Shown: piece by piece, positions 1-12,904 of the stretch | Layout: each line of letters begins with the position of its first letter | How positions within the stretch are numbered: the first letter of the stretch is position 1 | Source: Ancylostoma caninum | Lineage: Eukaryota > Nematoda > Chromadorea > Rhabditida > Ancylostomatidae | DNA length: 64,000 nt | Assembly: GCA_037903475.1 (NCBI GenBank) | Contig: JBAJFG010000549.1 | Coordinates: 1,922,001-1,986,000 of the forward strand | Direction of reading: 5' to 3' | Translations under genes and position numbers: made by a program | The notes under the pieces: generated by a model | Told to the model about the DNA's origin: nothing | Seen by the model: the letters and a program-made list of their open reading frames with translations, nothing else | Database searches by the model: none

Positions 1-2254
1 CGTAGGTTGAACAAGTTTCTGCTAAGAACCGACTGTTTCGATAGTTTATTTTATAGGCATACGTAACATACGTAACATACGTACGTAAGTTTATTCTATA
101 GACATACGTAACGACTTTCCTGGAGGTGGAATCCTGTGACATTCATTCAATTAGTCACGGAAGCCCACTCAAGAACTCTGGATATCGTTGAGGTTTCTTC
201 TCAGAAGAGCCTTTTCTAGTACTTAGCTGCTGTTGACTAACCCTCTATTGGTAACAAGCTGTACTGAAAAAAAAACCCATAGATGTGCTCCTGAAACTGC
301 AGCTATCACGTAACTATTGAGTTGTGCATTCATTTATTCAAATTTAGCTATTGTTTACTTGAAATTACTCAAATATTTAGCAGGAAAATGCTCTACATTA
401 CTTACTCAGAACCCTCTGAACAACTTGCTAACAAGCATTTGCTGACTAAGTTTCTGAACGCATTTGAAACTTGCTTGAATCAAAGCCTGTTGAGAACTTG
501 TTCTCGCCTTATCTTGCTGACAAGTTGTGGGCAACAAATTGTCGGCAGCATAAACTTGTCAACACTTTGCTTTCATACTTTCCTGCCTGCAAGTTATCAG
601 CTCTACAACTTGTTGACAACTTGTTTCCACCTTTTTTCCTGGTATTTCGTCAGCCGTACAAAATTGTCAACAATTTACTAAACTTTTTTTGCCGGCAATT
701 TTCAAGCATTTTCGAATCGTTAACTGGTATTGAATTGATAGCAGACACTTCTTCACCAATTGTAATACAGTAACCTCAACCTGATTGCACCGCATGTTAC
801 GCGGGTTAGGAAACTCGTCTGAAACTTGCCCTGACTTTATCTTGCCAGCAAGTTGTTCTTGCGAGAAATTAGTCGGTAACTTGTTTCGGATATTCCTTGC
901 CAACAAGTTGTTGAGAGAAATGGTTGCTCACAACCTTCTTTCAGATGGCTGGATTTTACGTCAAACTTTTCGACAACCGCTCGCTAGTTTACAGGTTGTT
1001 CGCAAGTTGTTTTGGGGCAGAAGTGGGCTGAAAACTTGTTCTAGGCGTTCTCATCACTTCACATAATTCAAAAGAAGTCTGCGTTTGCCCATATTCAATC
1101 GCTCATCCTTTATTATTATTTTTTGAACGTTAAAACCTTGCAAAACAGGTTTAAATATATTTTCAACCTTCAAATATGATGAAAATTAGATTTGGCTAGT
1201 TTTTTGGGGTTCTGTCAGTTCTATCGACTAGATAAATTGGTAAATAAACGGATAAAACTAATAATTTTTTCACTTGTATCAGCTAAATGGGTATTTCGTT
1301 CAGGGTTGTACCAGTCTGCATACTCCTAGTCTGGAAAAGGGGAGGACATCTGATCCACGAATTTCCAAGCTCAACATTGGCACTTAAGAGATGCTGGCGT
1401 AGCGCATGCCAATCCGAAGGCACATATAGGAGACATATTGGCAAGCTGAACTTCATAATTGAGTTCTCACGCATTTCTAATGCTCGTAGCACTGATGAGT
1501 TGCTCATAGGAAGGCTAGGAAGGGTAGCCACATCCGAATTCATTCCTGGATGTGAAATCCGCACACAGCAGGATCAGCCGTACGATAGAATACGTTTATC
1601 CGGAAGTTAACAATGGGCTAGATGTCGCAAGCCTTGTTTTCTACGTGATCCTGAACGAACTTCTGTTCTGCGTTTGTGCCTATTCAAATAGGACATCTCC
1701 CTAGCATTTAGAAATATTTTCCTCCTAATCCAGCCATTTTTCCACCAGAACAAAACATCCATCATGGGTATCATACAAATGCTACCCGAATAATCCCCAT
1801 GTACATCCCTTTTGTTCACCTAAGACATTTCTACCACTCTGCTTTCACAGTCGTTTTCTACTCAAACCCCAGTGGTCTCCACAGAGGATGCTCCACTCCA
1901 CTGATAAACACTTCAATGCTTTTAGCTCCGCTAACTGAAATTCGAGGGGGGGGGGGGGCAAACAATCAACGTCAGCTCCCACTTGTCATGTAGATGAAAT
2001 AGAAAGTCAAAGGCAGTTGTCCTTGAAAGCCTCAAAGATTGAACGACGAATAATTCCAATGAAAGCCGTTGTTATTCGGGAAGCTTCTCTGTCAAATGTT
2101 CGCTTCCGCATTTTTGAGCCGAAGATTAATCAAATCAAGCAATTCCGGTGAAATTTGGTCACGCCATCTATTTTGTTCCTACCAATTTCTCTACTTACAG
2201 TTGATTCAGGTGCATATCGTTTTCAAAATTCCATGGGAGAAACAACATGAATGT
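1..2254. other. No supported gene; AT-rich non-coding stretch
   Basis: No open reading frame here resembles a known family or is bounded by convincing splice sites. Positions 400-1066 hold a degenerate repeat described separately. A run of G occurs near 1946-1957. An open frame of about 107 codons lies on + at 1287-1610, but I recognise nothing in it. Confidence 0.5.
400..1066. repeat. Degenerate ACTTGTT/CAAGTTGT-rich repeat
   Basis: The words ACTTG, CAAGTTGT and TTGCC(A/G)GCAAG recur many times, and two diverged copies of a roughly 200-bp block can be followed (about 480-640 and 815-1050). Both translate on + to similar strings (..ETCPDFILPASC.. versus ..RTCSRLILLTSC..), reflecting the repeat rather than a protein. 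The second block starts next to one copy of the AAACTCGTC motif at 811-820. Confidence 0.4.
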
Positions 2255-2446
2255 TCACTCATTCATTCATTCATTCATTCATTCATTCATTCATTCATTC
2301 ATTCACTCATTCATTCATTCATTCATTCATTCATTCATTCATTCATTCATTCATTCATTCATTCATTCAACCATTCATTCATTCATTCATTCATCCATTC
2401 ATTCACTCATTCATCCATTCATTCATTTAACCATTCATTCATTCAT
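2255..2446. repeat. (ATTC)n microsatellite
   Basis: About 190 bp of tandem ATTC with occasional ATTCACTC, AACC and ATCC interruptions. It produces long artificial frames encoding IHSF repeats on +. A second array of the same tetranucleotide in the opposite orientation lies at 34643-34729. Confidence 0.95.
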
Positions 2447-3034
2447 CTTCTCGTCCCTTTCATATTATCTTTTTATTATTGAATATTTGATAAAATCGTG
2501 GTGTTATGATGTCTCAAGTAGATTGAATTTTCTTCTTCGGTTCTGTCCTTTTTGTTTGGGAGAAGATGAGTTAAGAACAGCATGTGAAGTATGTCACCGC
2601 TATGGTACTTTTAATGTGTTATTAGGCCTGAAAGTGCCGTATAGGGACAGTGCGGAAGTGGGAATGCATAGTAAATTGATATAAAATGAGGCCTTAGCAA
2701 ACATAATATTCGTCGACGCCAAATAAAGAAAACACGAAACCCACTCCCACTCGAAATGAAAATATGAGAACCTCGTTCAGTTATTTTTCTCACATTTACA
2801 GAGCAAGGTAAATTCAGGACATTCCCGTTCTTTCCTTCGATATGCTATCCAAGTGCTCCGCTCTCGCAACCTAATGTTGGGTGGTTTGGTGAAGGTCTCT
2901 GATGTGCCAGCTAAACTATTATCATTGTACAGGTCCTCATAACCCTATGAATCTAAAATAGACAAGCAGCACACTAGTATCATCCAACAAAACGATACTA
3001 TCTAAACCTCAAGGCCGACCGCAACAAAGTAGTA
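2447..3034. other. Non-coding stretch, nothing recognised
   Basis: Between the microsatellite and the mariner relic. It probably includes the eroded 5' part of the mariner element, but I cannot align it by eye. Confidence 0.4.
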
Positions 3035-3342
3035 ATGTCCCAGCAAGACAATGCTACACCGCATTCCTCTTTGACGACTCGGCAAAAATTATTAGAACTT
3101 TTTAGGGAATTGTTGTTGCATCCACCATATAGCCCTGATCCTGCGCCATCTGCTGCCACTTATTTCGGTCGTTCCAGAAGTATTTGATCGGGAAAACCTT
3201 TATCGAAGATGAGATTATCAAATCTTACGTGGCCCAGTTTTCTGCCGAGATAGGTCGGAAGTTCTGCGAGAGAGGAATTACGAAATTACCAGAAAGATGG
3301 CAAGAGGTAATCGAACAAAGCAGAAGATTTCTCAATGATTAA
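3035..3342 (+). pseudogene. Mariner transposase relic (C-terminal third)
   Basis: Translated on +, the stretch reads ..QQDNATPHSS.. then ..LLLHPPYSPDPAPSAATYF.. and, after a frame change near 3190, ..TKLPERWQEVIEQ..FLND followed by TAA at 3340-3342. These match the C-terminal half of Mos1-type mariner transposases: the DNARPH box with the second catalytic Asp, the HPPYSPDLAPSD box with the third, and the KLPxRW terminal block. The third Asp position appears to be Ala here, and there is an internal stop plus a frameshift, so it cannot be active. No terminal repeat is visible after the stop. The N-terminal half is missing or unrecognisable. Confidence 0.85.
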
Positions 3343-5278
3343 TATTCTTGCATTTTGAGAAAATTTTTTTTTGCAACGCCTAGAAATCCCAGTTGCTTCC
3401 CAAACAACAGTGCCCGAGACAATTTCGAGAACTGACAAAGCATGATGATAGGCTTAGCCGTAGTTTACAGATCAAACAACTAGAGCCATTTTCAGAACTC
3501 TGACCACGATGGTTTCGTTGGAACATAAGGTCAATAAGGTCACACCGTAATAAGCCAGTGTGGCAAGAAAAAAAAACAAGTGATAGTATTCATCACCTTC
3601 GAACTGCCCAAGTTGAAAGATGAACGAACACAGAAGTAATTACAATTGTTACCCTATCTCATTCCCAAATCTCCCTTTCTCGTTACGGTCTCCATTCTTA
3701 TAGGCCAAAAAGAATAGTAAGAGATTCTGTGTATTAGTGTTTGGACTGACGAATCACCAAAACTCTATTGGACCGTGATGCTGTCTAAACAAACACACAC
3801 CTACAGTGCAGTAACACTAGACAGATCAACTCAACAAATAAAGTTTCAAAAAACTTCTTGATAATGGATTGAAAACTATTATAGGAAATTGCATTGGATG
3901 AAACGCAATTTAACATACTCGGTACACTTGTCTAGTTAACGATTAACGGACCAGATAAGTACTTGAATTATTTGTACAATATTGCCAGAACGTATTTGCT
4001 GAGTTCATGACATTGTTCAGCATTTAATCCATTCTCTTATCGTGTCATTGTAACGAGGTAACTAGTTCCGGTTTATTTAACGATTAACGAATTAACGAAT
4101 TGCCAGAATAAAGGATGTTGGAAATTGTTGAAGTCAAGTTCATGTTCTCAGCGCTACATAATCTTTGTAATGTAAAAATTACGTGGAATTATAGGTATTA
4201 TCGTTAATTCATCAACACTTGTCTTCCTTGTAACTTTTGAATTCTTTCAACCATTACCCCTTTCAATCCCATCACATTCTTTTCAAACGTATCCTATTTT
4301 TAACGGCCATCGAATCATGACGTAAGCGAGTCAAAACATATCTAAAGAAGCAATCGTCTTCCAAATGTCACAGACTGCACTATAAAAAATCATGAGAATC
4401 ACTGAAAGGGCAACCCCACTTGATAGGGAGTTTATTGCACTGATTCTCCAAGGACAGTTGAAAAACAAGAAAATTGCCTCCAAACGTCATCCAGCACTGG
4501 AAATTCCTTCTAGTATTGCGTTTTTTTGTCGTGTATTACGGTATTGCCGATGAAGAAGGGTTCCTAATTACAAATCCTGCAAAATTGTGCAGTTGTCCGT
4601 ACTTTTATTGCTGTTGCGAGACGTAGCAAGGGCTTCATTTGGTGGGATTCAATGGGAGATGCCGTGTTCTCTTCTTCTTTGAGTTTTCGGATCTTCGAAT
4701 CTGGGCATGTTCGATTGTGAGTGTAGCAGTGGTAACATGACCTAGTCTTTTTATTGTAAAGCATAATATATGACGCTGCCAACAAATTTGTCCGAGTTAA
4801 AATGCAAAGTAGGGTATGAGTGGCCACAAACCGAACTGTTCCGGGTATGGCAGAATGAAAATGGCATACGACTCGGAAGCACCAAGGAAACCATACTATT
4901 GGTCTAGTTCTAAACCCCGAATCCGACTTATTGTAAAACTGCTTAGGTTTTTGAGTCATCTTGGCTTGTGCTGCAATCTATTCCTTACTCTACTACCATC
5001 TAACTAATAGATCCTCCGTATGATCGCTCACACTGTCTACATGAAATGGTTTCATAACTCGAACTGTTCGGATTGTCGCTTCTCATTCTCTATTTTGCAT
5101 TTTTGTTAGGACAAATGGGTTGGCAGTGTCATATATAGTGCTTAAGAACTTGCAACAATAATAAATATATAGGAGTGGTCTTTTATTGCTACAGTGCTAT
5201 TATTTCCTTTTGCGTTGGTACACTGATGTTATCAAGCCCCGCCAAATCTCAAGGACCCTTTAACATCATCATGACAAT
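3343..5278. other. Non-coding stretch, nothing recognised
   Basis: AT-rich sequence with no supported gene. An open frame on - (4564-4959, 131 codons) has no recognisable motif and no supporting splice context. Confidence 0.45.
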
Positions 5279-5640
5279 ATGAGGCGGAATGTGCAACAGC
5301 AAATTGCAGATATTGCATGGATACAAAAAAAATCGGCGAGATACGAAGAACTATCTGAGGCCTGCCAAGGATGTGGACAGAAGTACGTTGGAGAGACTCT
5401 TCGGCCGCTCCACAAACACCTCGATAGGCACCTTGGGCCTTTCTCAACCCGAGTTCTTACCCTGCGAGCAGTTTCTTCCGGTATCGCACTTTTGTTCATG
5501 TCCAAGAACGCGCATCAGAGTTTGATGTCACTCTTCTCCGTTGCTTCCTTGAAAACCCACTGGAACAAAAATTGATTGAAGCACTGGAGATAGAAGATCA
5601 CCTCAGATTCACAGCAAAAACAAACAGTTTAGAGCACTGA
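5279..5640 (+). pseudogene. Penelope-like element relic, GIY-YIG endonuclease part
   Basis: On + the translation contains CQGCGQKYVGETLRPLHKHL, the core of the GIY-YIG nuclease found at the C-terminus of Penelope-type reverse transcriptases (Cys pair, then Y-I/V-G-E-T-x-R-x-L). After a frame shift the block ..LIEALEIEDHLRF.. (in the frame that ends at TGA 5638-5640) matches the helix normally read as RK.IEA..I in the same proteins. The reverse transcriptase part upstream is not visible, so this is a 5'-truncated, frameshifted insertion. A second relic of the same class lies in the large intron of astacin gene C. Confidence 0.6.
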
Positions 5641-6915
5641 GACTGATCTCATAATTATTCCACATCCAACTTTCTCAGTTGCTTTTCATCTTGTTCTACA
5701 TCCGTTTTTCCTTTTCTCCCAGTATAATACCTAGTATGTTCTAGGTGTGATAATGGCCTTACTACGTCGAAACCCCTCCTGATATAGCGGTTAAAATTTG
5801 AAGTCTCAATATCGTGTGAAAATTCTTAGAAGTATGCTAGCTAACTGGTCAAATAAAATACAATATATCGTAACGTGTATCATCCGTAGTACGATGATAT
5901 AACTTTGTAGTGAAAACCAACGAACGTTCCCGGAAAAAGCAGAGTGCTTAAACTAATACCTGGACCGAAAGTCTGGTTTTTCATACTACCTACGTAACAT
6001 GCCGTGCTGGAGGGCGAACCACAAACTTTATGGCATTGCTCATGCGTTCACTACAAAAAGAAATCATTATGTTTCTGAGTTATTGCTGTAAATGTGCCAC
6101 CAGCTGTGGCGCTCTGACGGTGTAGGAAAAATATAATAATATCGCACTAGCCTTTATTCATTTTTCATCTTCGTGATATTACTTAAGATGCCTTACTTTA
6201 ATTATTTACACATTGACAACTTGAAAGGAACTACATTTCAAAAGTTCCATGTTCTCTTTTGATGAAACCTGGACATGAAATTGTGATACTACTGATTCCT
6301 GCTAGTGTCCCCTACAAGCAGTTATATTAAATGTTCTTCTTATTTATTCACTGATTTTGAAGCTTTTAAAATTGACCATTTTTCACTGGAAATTTTACAT
6401 ACTGTTTCTTTCCAAACCTCCACTCTTTCTAAACCTCATCCATTTACTCCCTACATCGGCTAGAGATAGCCTTATGTAGAAATATGCGTCTTAGATGCTG
6501 CTAGCTGCTCGCTCTCACGTTGGAGATGTATGAACATTCAGATTCTATATCGTTTAAAAAACTGAGAAAAAAGAAATGGGGACAAGTGCAACCAATCTAT
6601 CAAAACCTTTCAATGGTTCTTGACAAAATTTATAATAAATACATTGTAGTCAAGGTATCCACTCACTTCGTAGCAGACTATAATACAAAGTGCGGTCTAA
6701 GCCACGCCCATTGCCACAAGATCAAATTGAAGGGCTTCTTGTCCTGGAGCCCTATAATTCATCATTCTTCTCCTTTTTCTTGTAAATTATGTAAGTATTA
6801 TATTTCATCCATATACAACTTAGTTATCACACGAATGCTTCTGATCAGAAGGCAAAACTCTCCGTGTATGTGGTCCCTCAATGGAAAGTTATGAATTTTT
6901 TCAATCATTGTAGTA
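5641..6915. other. Non-coding stretch, nothing recognised
   Basis: AT-rich, no supported gene. One exact GCCACGCCCA word occurs near 6702, part of a small dispersed set in the window. Confidence 0.45.
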
Positions 6916-7388
6916 CTTAAAGGCAGCAAGAGCCGAAATCCTCGACTCCGAGCTGAGGTGCCGGTGGTGAAGTACAGAGTCAGCACATCATAAATGTGAA
7001 ACGAACACAGACAATGATGGCTTACCTGCAGAGAAAATGGAACATTCGTCGCGAACACGCCAGGCCGTGTTCGCGTGCGGACGAGTTTTCCCCGGCCCCC
7101 AAAGCCATTGCAGCGCGTGGTTTTGGCGCAAAAGGACTACGAAATGCGTTGAATCCACAGGAGCACTGACCACATGCACCAAACCAGGCGCCACAATGGC
7201 TTTTGGGGCCGGGGAAAACTCGTCCGCGCGCGAACACGGCCAGGCGTGTTCGCGACGAATGTTCCATTTTCTCTGCAGGTAAGCCATCATTGTCTGTGTT
7301 CTTTTCATATTTATGAGGTGCTCAGTCTCTACTTCACTACCCGTACCTCAGCTCGAAGTCGAGGATTTCGGCTCTTGCTGCCTTTAAG
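6916..7388. mobile_element. 473-bp foldback (long inverted repeat) element
   Basis: The two halves are near-perfect inverted copies. The left arm begins CTTAAAGGCAGCAAG (6916) and the right arm ends CTTGCTGCCTTTAAG (7388). Pairing continues inward through GAACACAGACAATGATGGC at about 7007 and its complement near 7300 to the centre around 7110-7193. Both arms carry the GGACGAGTTTTCCCC word (or its complement). TTAA sits at both ends, compatible with a TTAA target duplication as used by piggyBac-type elements, although TTAA is itself palindromic. No protein is encoded; mirror-image frames on the two strands are products of the symmetry. Probably a non-autonomous DNA transposon. Confidence 0.8.
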
Positions 7389-9490
7389 CCACTGTTTTAT
7401 ACAATACCTCTCCAGCGTCCCATCCCATCAGACACTCCCCTAGCATATTCAGAGATTTGGGGACAGCAAACACAGGCCGAACGCGGTTCATCAGCAGTTA
7501 CACCAGCGAGGTCAATGATTAGTTTGTTGCCATAAGAGCCGTGATGGCTGCGATCTCTCTCCACAAATGCTGTGGTAATTCGGGGGTGATGATCTAGCTT
7601 GCAGGCCACAAACCTAGGATGCGACTCAGTCTGGGCGCAGAGCTGTGTTCCTAGTGAGCACTTGGGGGAGCGCCAGGCTTACCTTTAAAAAAAAATATAT
7701 ATAATATTAATAAAAATGAAAGCTGTGCATGTGGTTTCAGGGGGAGCGGTTAGCGGAGGCAACGGTCTCGTGCCGGCCATCCACATCCACACCGCATCCG
7801 CACGCACCCGCACGCGACCGCATCGCGTCTGACCGCTTATACCGCGCTGGGTCACGGTTCTACTCGGGTTTTCGGCCCTCTAATCGCTTGCGAAACACAG
7901 TATGTGACGCTTCCAGCACTCGAAATGCGGCATTTCTTCACGTCGCAGCCATGTCTACCTTACATTTTTAGGGGTGGAGCTTTACAAAATCTGCTGCTGC
8001 ATTTGCCTTATCCGGTAATCAGAGTAAATAGGGCAGTTAACTTGAACGGCTACCGCCATTGCCTCCTTTCACACTACTGTACCTACAGTATCCTGTTGAA
8101 GTGACTGTTTTATTCGGTCAACTTTTTACGCAGACAGCATTAAACTGTGCAAATTTTGACCTTTCTGCCTTAAGTAACTCGCCATAATTGGCTGCACTCT
8201 AAACTAGCAATTTCTCAAGCATGATGTTATTGAAAGACTAGTGTCGTTCCAGGCATACTAAGGATATGGATACGCCTTGAACAACACTCTCCATTTAGAT
8301 GACATCATCTTGAAAAATGAAAAGGACAAGTGAACTCGTCCTGTTGATGAGGTTTCAATCCCATAACACCTCAAACTGTTATTATGCAAGAAGTGCACCC
8401 GTGACAAAGTGGTCCTGAGATCTATCCGACAAGAGGAGGCGTCACTCTTCATTTCCATAGAAATGAAGTCTACAGTCCAGTGAACGCAAGCCATTCTAGC
8501 GGAGATGACATTGCAGACGAGGGAGTCGCACACTCCCTTGTTATTCTGTGCCTAGTGTCGAATGAATTTCACTCTGTGCACTAGCACATGTTTTTGTCGA
8601 ACTCTGTCTCGTACAGTATATGGAGCTATAGAATTCTGCTATAAACAGTTGACAGGTTTGACTTCATTTTAGGTCGAAATAAATAAAGAATTCCACCATA
8701 CCAACCTGGAGAGGCAAACACATCGTCAGCCTATCAAATTATCTGAAGATGCCCAGGTTTAAAGAGGAGCGAACATGGAAATTAAAAAAAAATTAGTTCC
8801 AGATTAGAATAACCAGGAAAAAGTCCTCATCAGCTCCCAGTGCACTTCGAAATATGATTCAATTTCAGGGAAAAACATCGACGTCTAAGCGTGGTTGTCT
8901 TCATATTCTTCCCTATTTTCACTAAAACAATCAAGTAGCTACGAGACCACGCTGGTTGATTAGTATAAAAAATAAAAAAATTGCCCGATTACTAGGAAAC
9001 TATGTCGTCTTTGGCCGATTTGATAATCTGTGAGGGTTTCCTCAACACAATGGCTAATCTGCTGTGATAACGAGATTCCAGTGGCTTCATTCATCTGATA
9101 TGATTATCTCATTGTCTACCTTTTGCCAGCAACAGAGTCAGAAGTTGTTTTTCTACAGCGTGAACGTTGGCTCCCTCGCAAAAACCGTGACTGATCCAGG
9201 GAGAACGCCATCGTAAAAACTGCGCAGCGCCTGCATCGTCCAGACGAATAAATTATTCCCGCCTCGGTCTTCTTGCACTTCATCTGTTCTTTTTCTATTC
9301 AGATTAATCTTTTTTTTTAAATTCTATAGCCGGGAGAAGTGTCACATTTCGTCGCTCCGCCCAGCGCTCCACTGCAATCTTCCTAGCTCAGCGTCCACAG
9401 GATGCTGCTTCAATCTTCAAGTCACGATGTCAAACGAATTCGTGGGTTCATAGTGGCTGCGTCCCCTTTCCACAATTATGTCCACCCGTG
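7389..9490. other. Non-coding stretch, nothing recognised
   Basis: No supported gene. An open frame on - at 8258-8533 shows no family motif. A GAACTCGTCC variant of the dispersed motif lies at 8332-8341. GC content is higher near 7740-7870 because of short CGCAC(C/G) repeats. Confidence 0.4.
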
Positions 9491-10780
9491 AAACTCGTCC
9501 ACTTGTTGCCTCTTTGATTAGCTATTGTATCTGCTCTATGGAGCAAATATTAGTAAATAAGTAGCTGGACGAGCTGGTTTGAACAGACGACTTGGTGCAA
9601 AACTAACAGTGTTTCACGAAATTTTCGCCCGTGTTGTATACGGCGCAGAAGCACAAAGTTCTTCCCTCATGTTCCGCTTGAGACCAATACTCTTGCAGAA
9701 AAATATTATCAGAAGAAAGCTATTCTCAGCACTACTACCGCATACTTTTCTCTTTTCTAGAGCTTGGAACTCTATACTTAGAGAGGCCCAGCCTCGCGAT
9801 TGGTCAGTTCACGTGACTGACCAATCGCAGAGCTCGGTCACACTGCCCTACCCATATACAACCGTGCGATTCCACTTTTTAATTTTACCCATCCAAACGT
9901 AAGATGAAACATTTCAAAAAAATACACTAATTAATTATTTGATTAATTAATCCGAGTGGTGATTTCCCTACTCAAAAAATACACTAGTACGGGGAAACTC
10001 GTCCGCTGCTGAAAATTTTTCAACGTTTTAGATGCCAGAAAAAAATTCGGATACAAAATAGCGCACTCCTTACAGTAATATGACCGCTACATAACTGAAT
10101 CATTGCTAAAAGGCTTCATTATCCATGGAGGAAAACTCGTCCAAACCTATGCCGGCGAACGCCTCCAGACCTGTGCAGGCCTTTTGCCTAAGCGAGTTGC
10201 AAGAGCTGCATACGTTTGCATTGCAGAGTAGGCTGTAAATATTCGATTATGTGTGCATTCCATTGTTTTCACTACGCCGTCTCAGAAAACAAATATGGCC
10301 TGTGTGTGGAAAACTCGTCCGCAACACAGCCTGTCGAGGTTATTCAGGGTATTTGCTGCTGGTATTCACTACTCCTTTTTTAGTGCAATGTTCTACTCAT
10401 GAAATGGATTTCGCCCTCTCAAAGGTTGAGTGGTAGTTATGCACAGGAGAACTCGTCCAATTAGTTAGTGGTGTCACTTGGCTGCGTACAAATGTAAGTG
10501 AGAACTAAGGCTGTCGGAGTTCGTATATACATACTGATAACTCGTCCACTTCTCCAAGTTCGCAAGATATAAACTCGTACAATTACTTGACGAATGGCGC
10601 CTGTTCACAATTTTTCCCCGCCATCACTAAGGAGAAGCCGGACAGCTGTTCCTTTATAGCAGCATCGTCAAAAATCCTATAAAAGGTCCCCTGATGCGTT
10701 GCTTCTTTTCACGATCCACTCCACACCATTTCCTGTTTCCGGAAAGGGGTGGGGCTGAAGAAAACAAAGAAAACTCGTAC
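9491..10780 (+). repeat. Cluster of eight AAACTCGT(C/A)C motifs
   Basis: Copies start at 9491, 9995, 10133, 10311, 10449 (GAACTCGTCC), 10538 (TAACTCGTCC), 10571 and 10771 (both AAACTCGTAC). All are on the + strand and several are preceded by GG(A)GA or TGGA. The same word also occurs singly at 811 (CGTCT), 7216, 8332, 24471, 25619 and 63900, and inverted at 7079. The flanks between copies are not obviously similar, so this is a dispersed short motif rather than an ordinary tandem repeat. Function unknown. Confidence 0.6.
9796..9828. repeat. Short hairpin with CCAAT arms
   Basis: GCGATTGGTCAGT and ACTGACCAATCGC form perfect 13-bp arms around a TCACGTG loop. A related hairpin (arms GCTCTGC.ATTGG and ..AATCGCAGAGC) lies at 12558-12600, so this looks like a small dispersed palindrome family. 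Confidence 0.6.
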
Positions 10781-12557
10781 AATTTCCCTTGAGGTTGTTT
10801 GGGTGTAGCAAACATCAGCCGTGCCACTAGGTTTTCACCCATGCATGCTTCCTAAAGGAAACTCTCTAAAACAATCCCGGCACAGAGCTGCAACTCGGCC
10901 ATGTTTTCGTGTGTTTCGTGCAGTTTTTCGTGCTAAGACAAAATGCTCAAAACAGGTTACGGGTAACAAACTCGCCAACCCCCGCCCCCCCATCCTGTGG
11001 CGTTGATGACTTCACTGACAACTGCATCTCCGTCCCAGCCTTATCCAAACAAAAATAACCCATTGCTCACCAAGTGCTTCTCTCCTTTACCCTCATTGTT
11101 TTGACTAATTTTCAGCCAAAAATGACATCTTTGAATTCCTTCCCATAAATTCTATTGCTCCTGAAACTGCTGCACTTCGCTCCAATTAATGCTCCAAAAC
11201 GAACTAATTCCAAGGGCACCAGGGCATGTTAATGGCCTTGAAAAGACCGTTTTCCCAGCTAACTCTACTTTTTACATTTCTTTGCAGATTATGCTTTCCT
11301 TTGCCTCTCGTTTAATCCCTCAACATCCTTCCCTGGAGACAGAATTTGCAAATTCTTAATCATGAACAAAAACGCGCTCTAATGCTAATGAGTTGAACCT
11401 GCACTAATTGAAGACATTTTTGTACACAAAAACACGAATGGAACAAAATTTCAATATGATTCCACTCGGGGCTTAGTGCTTTACAAAACTTATTTGATAC
11501 AGAGTGATTCGAAAATAGAGGAGTATGCTCCGCAATTCTCCCTTTCAACCTCTATAATTTGTAGGAGCACTGATGTGGCGACCTCGTTGATTAAATCTTT
11601 ACGAATTTACTTAAGTTAATGCACATAAAAAATGACAGTCTTAATGATTTGTAAGGAATAATAAACTGCTTCAAAGTCGCAGTTACAAAAGAATCCAATA
11701 GTGATACAAAATAAAATACGTAGTTTGTGCTATACATATTGCCAGTGAAGTCATGAAACAGTGAACAGTTGCAAAGAAAATTAAAAAATGACAATAAGAA
11801 GGGACAACAACATTATCTAAAGAAATTTAACTCTTAGCCTCCTTTCAGCGTTTACACTCAGTGCGATCTTGGTTAGCTGAGAAATTTGTGCTATTTTGGA
11901 AACGAAGCAATTACAGCATTATCTCGATAGAACAACAAATTTCACAGTTCGTCACAGTTCAGTGAAAGTCCAAAGTTCAGTATTGCAGAAGTATGTAGCT
12001 CTTTTCGCCGTTTTGGAGGGATGAGTTTGTGCATAGCCATTTCAATCAAACATCCGTATGGATCTAATTCATGTTCGAATGTTCGAATATTGTAGGGACT
12101 AGTTTTTTTTTGTCAACGTATGTACATATATCTGTAAGGTGTTGAATAAATCAGCTTATATTTTTTCTAACTGTGGTAATCCTTTTCTTTCATTCTGCAT
12201 CACCTTTGAATGCATTTCACTATAATAAACCAAGTATATGTCTGTCACAAATTTTCGCCTTCCATTTTTCCTCGACGAATACATAATATGGTCTGCAAGG
12301 GATAGCCGGCAGCGCTTCCTGGAGCGTCTCCCCATATTAATAGCCCGGTCCTTGAAATCATGGAGGTAAGGCTCACAGACTTCGCATCACCCATTATACA
12401 TAGTTGGGTAGCCTTAAGATGATGTAATTGAAGAGTGAATTTTTAGACCTCCTAACTCAGCGAATTCCATGGGAACCCAAAATCTCAGCCTAGCCCTTGT
12501 TTATGCAGTTGACAAGAGGATGCGGCGCGTTCCACGTCAAGAGCGCGACAGGCTTGA
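10781..12557. other. Non-coding stretch, nothing recognised
   Basis: AT-rich with no supported gene. TTCGAA-rich sequence near 12075-12090 resembles the palindromic family described at 12905. Confidence 0.45.
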
Positions 12558-12600
12558 GCTCTGCAATTGGCCAGCCGTATGGATTGACTAATCGCAGAGC
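12558..12600. repeat. Second copy of the CCAAT hairpin
   Basis: It begins GCTCTGC and ends GCAGAGC with ATTGG/TAAT inside. It pairs imperfectly with itself and is similar to the hairpin at 9796-9828. Confidence 0.5.
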
Positions 12601-12904
12601 TGGCCCAAACTTCTTTCTCCCAAATAGAACGAAAATCATTCATTACGAGGTGTAACGAATACAAAACTGCTATTTCTGCTCATTTTCAAAGGAAATTAAT
12701 ATTCTAGCATTGATCTAGGATAATCATTATAGTGCTGCAATGATATAGGGCATCTTAGAGAGCGATCTTGGCTGTTTTTCTCGTGGTCGAATAGGCAAAA
12801 GGTCTAGTGCGTGGGTGGCAGGTGTGTGCGAATGCTGGATGGGGTAATTTCGATGTGGAATATTTTAGTGACTATACGTTGGACCAGGTGAAAATCGAAT
12901 AATT

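Noticed and set aside
2069..2684. Long + frames encoding IHSF repeats
   Set aside because: They are translations of the ATTC microsatellite, not a protein.
6988..7443. Mirror-image open frames on both strands encoding almost the same peptide
   Set aside because: A consequence of the foldback inverted repeat.
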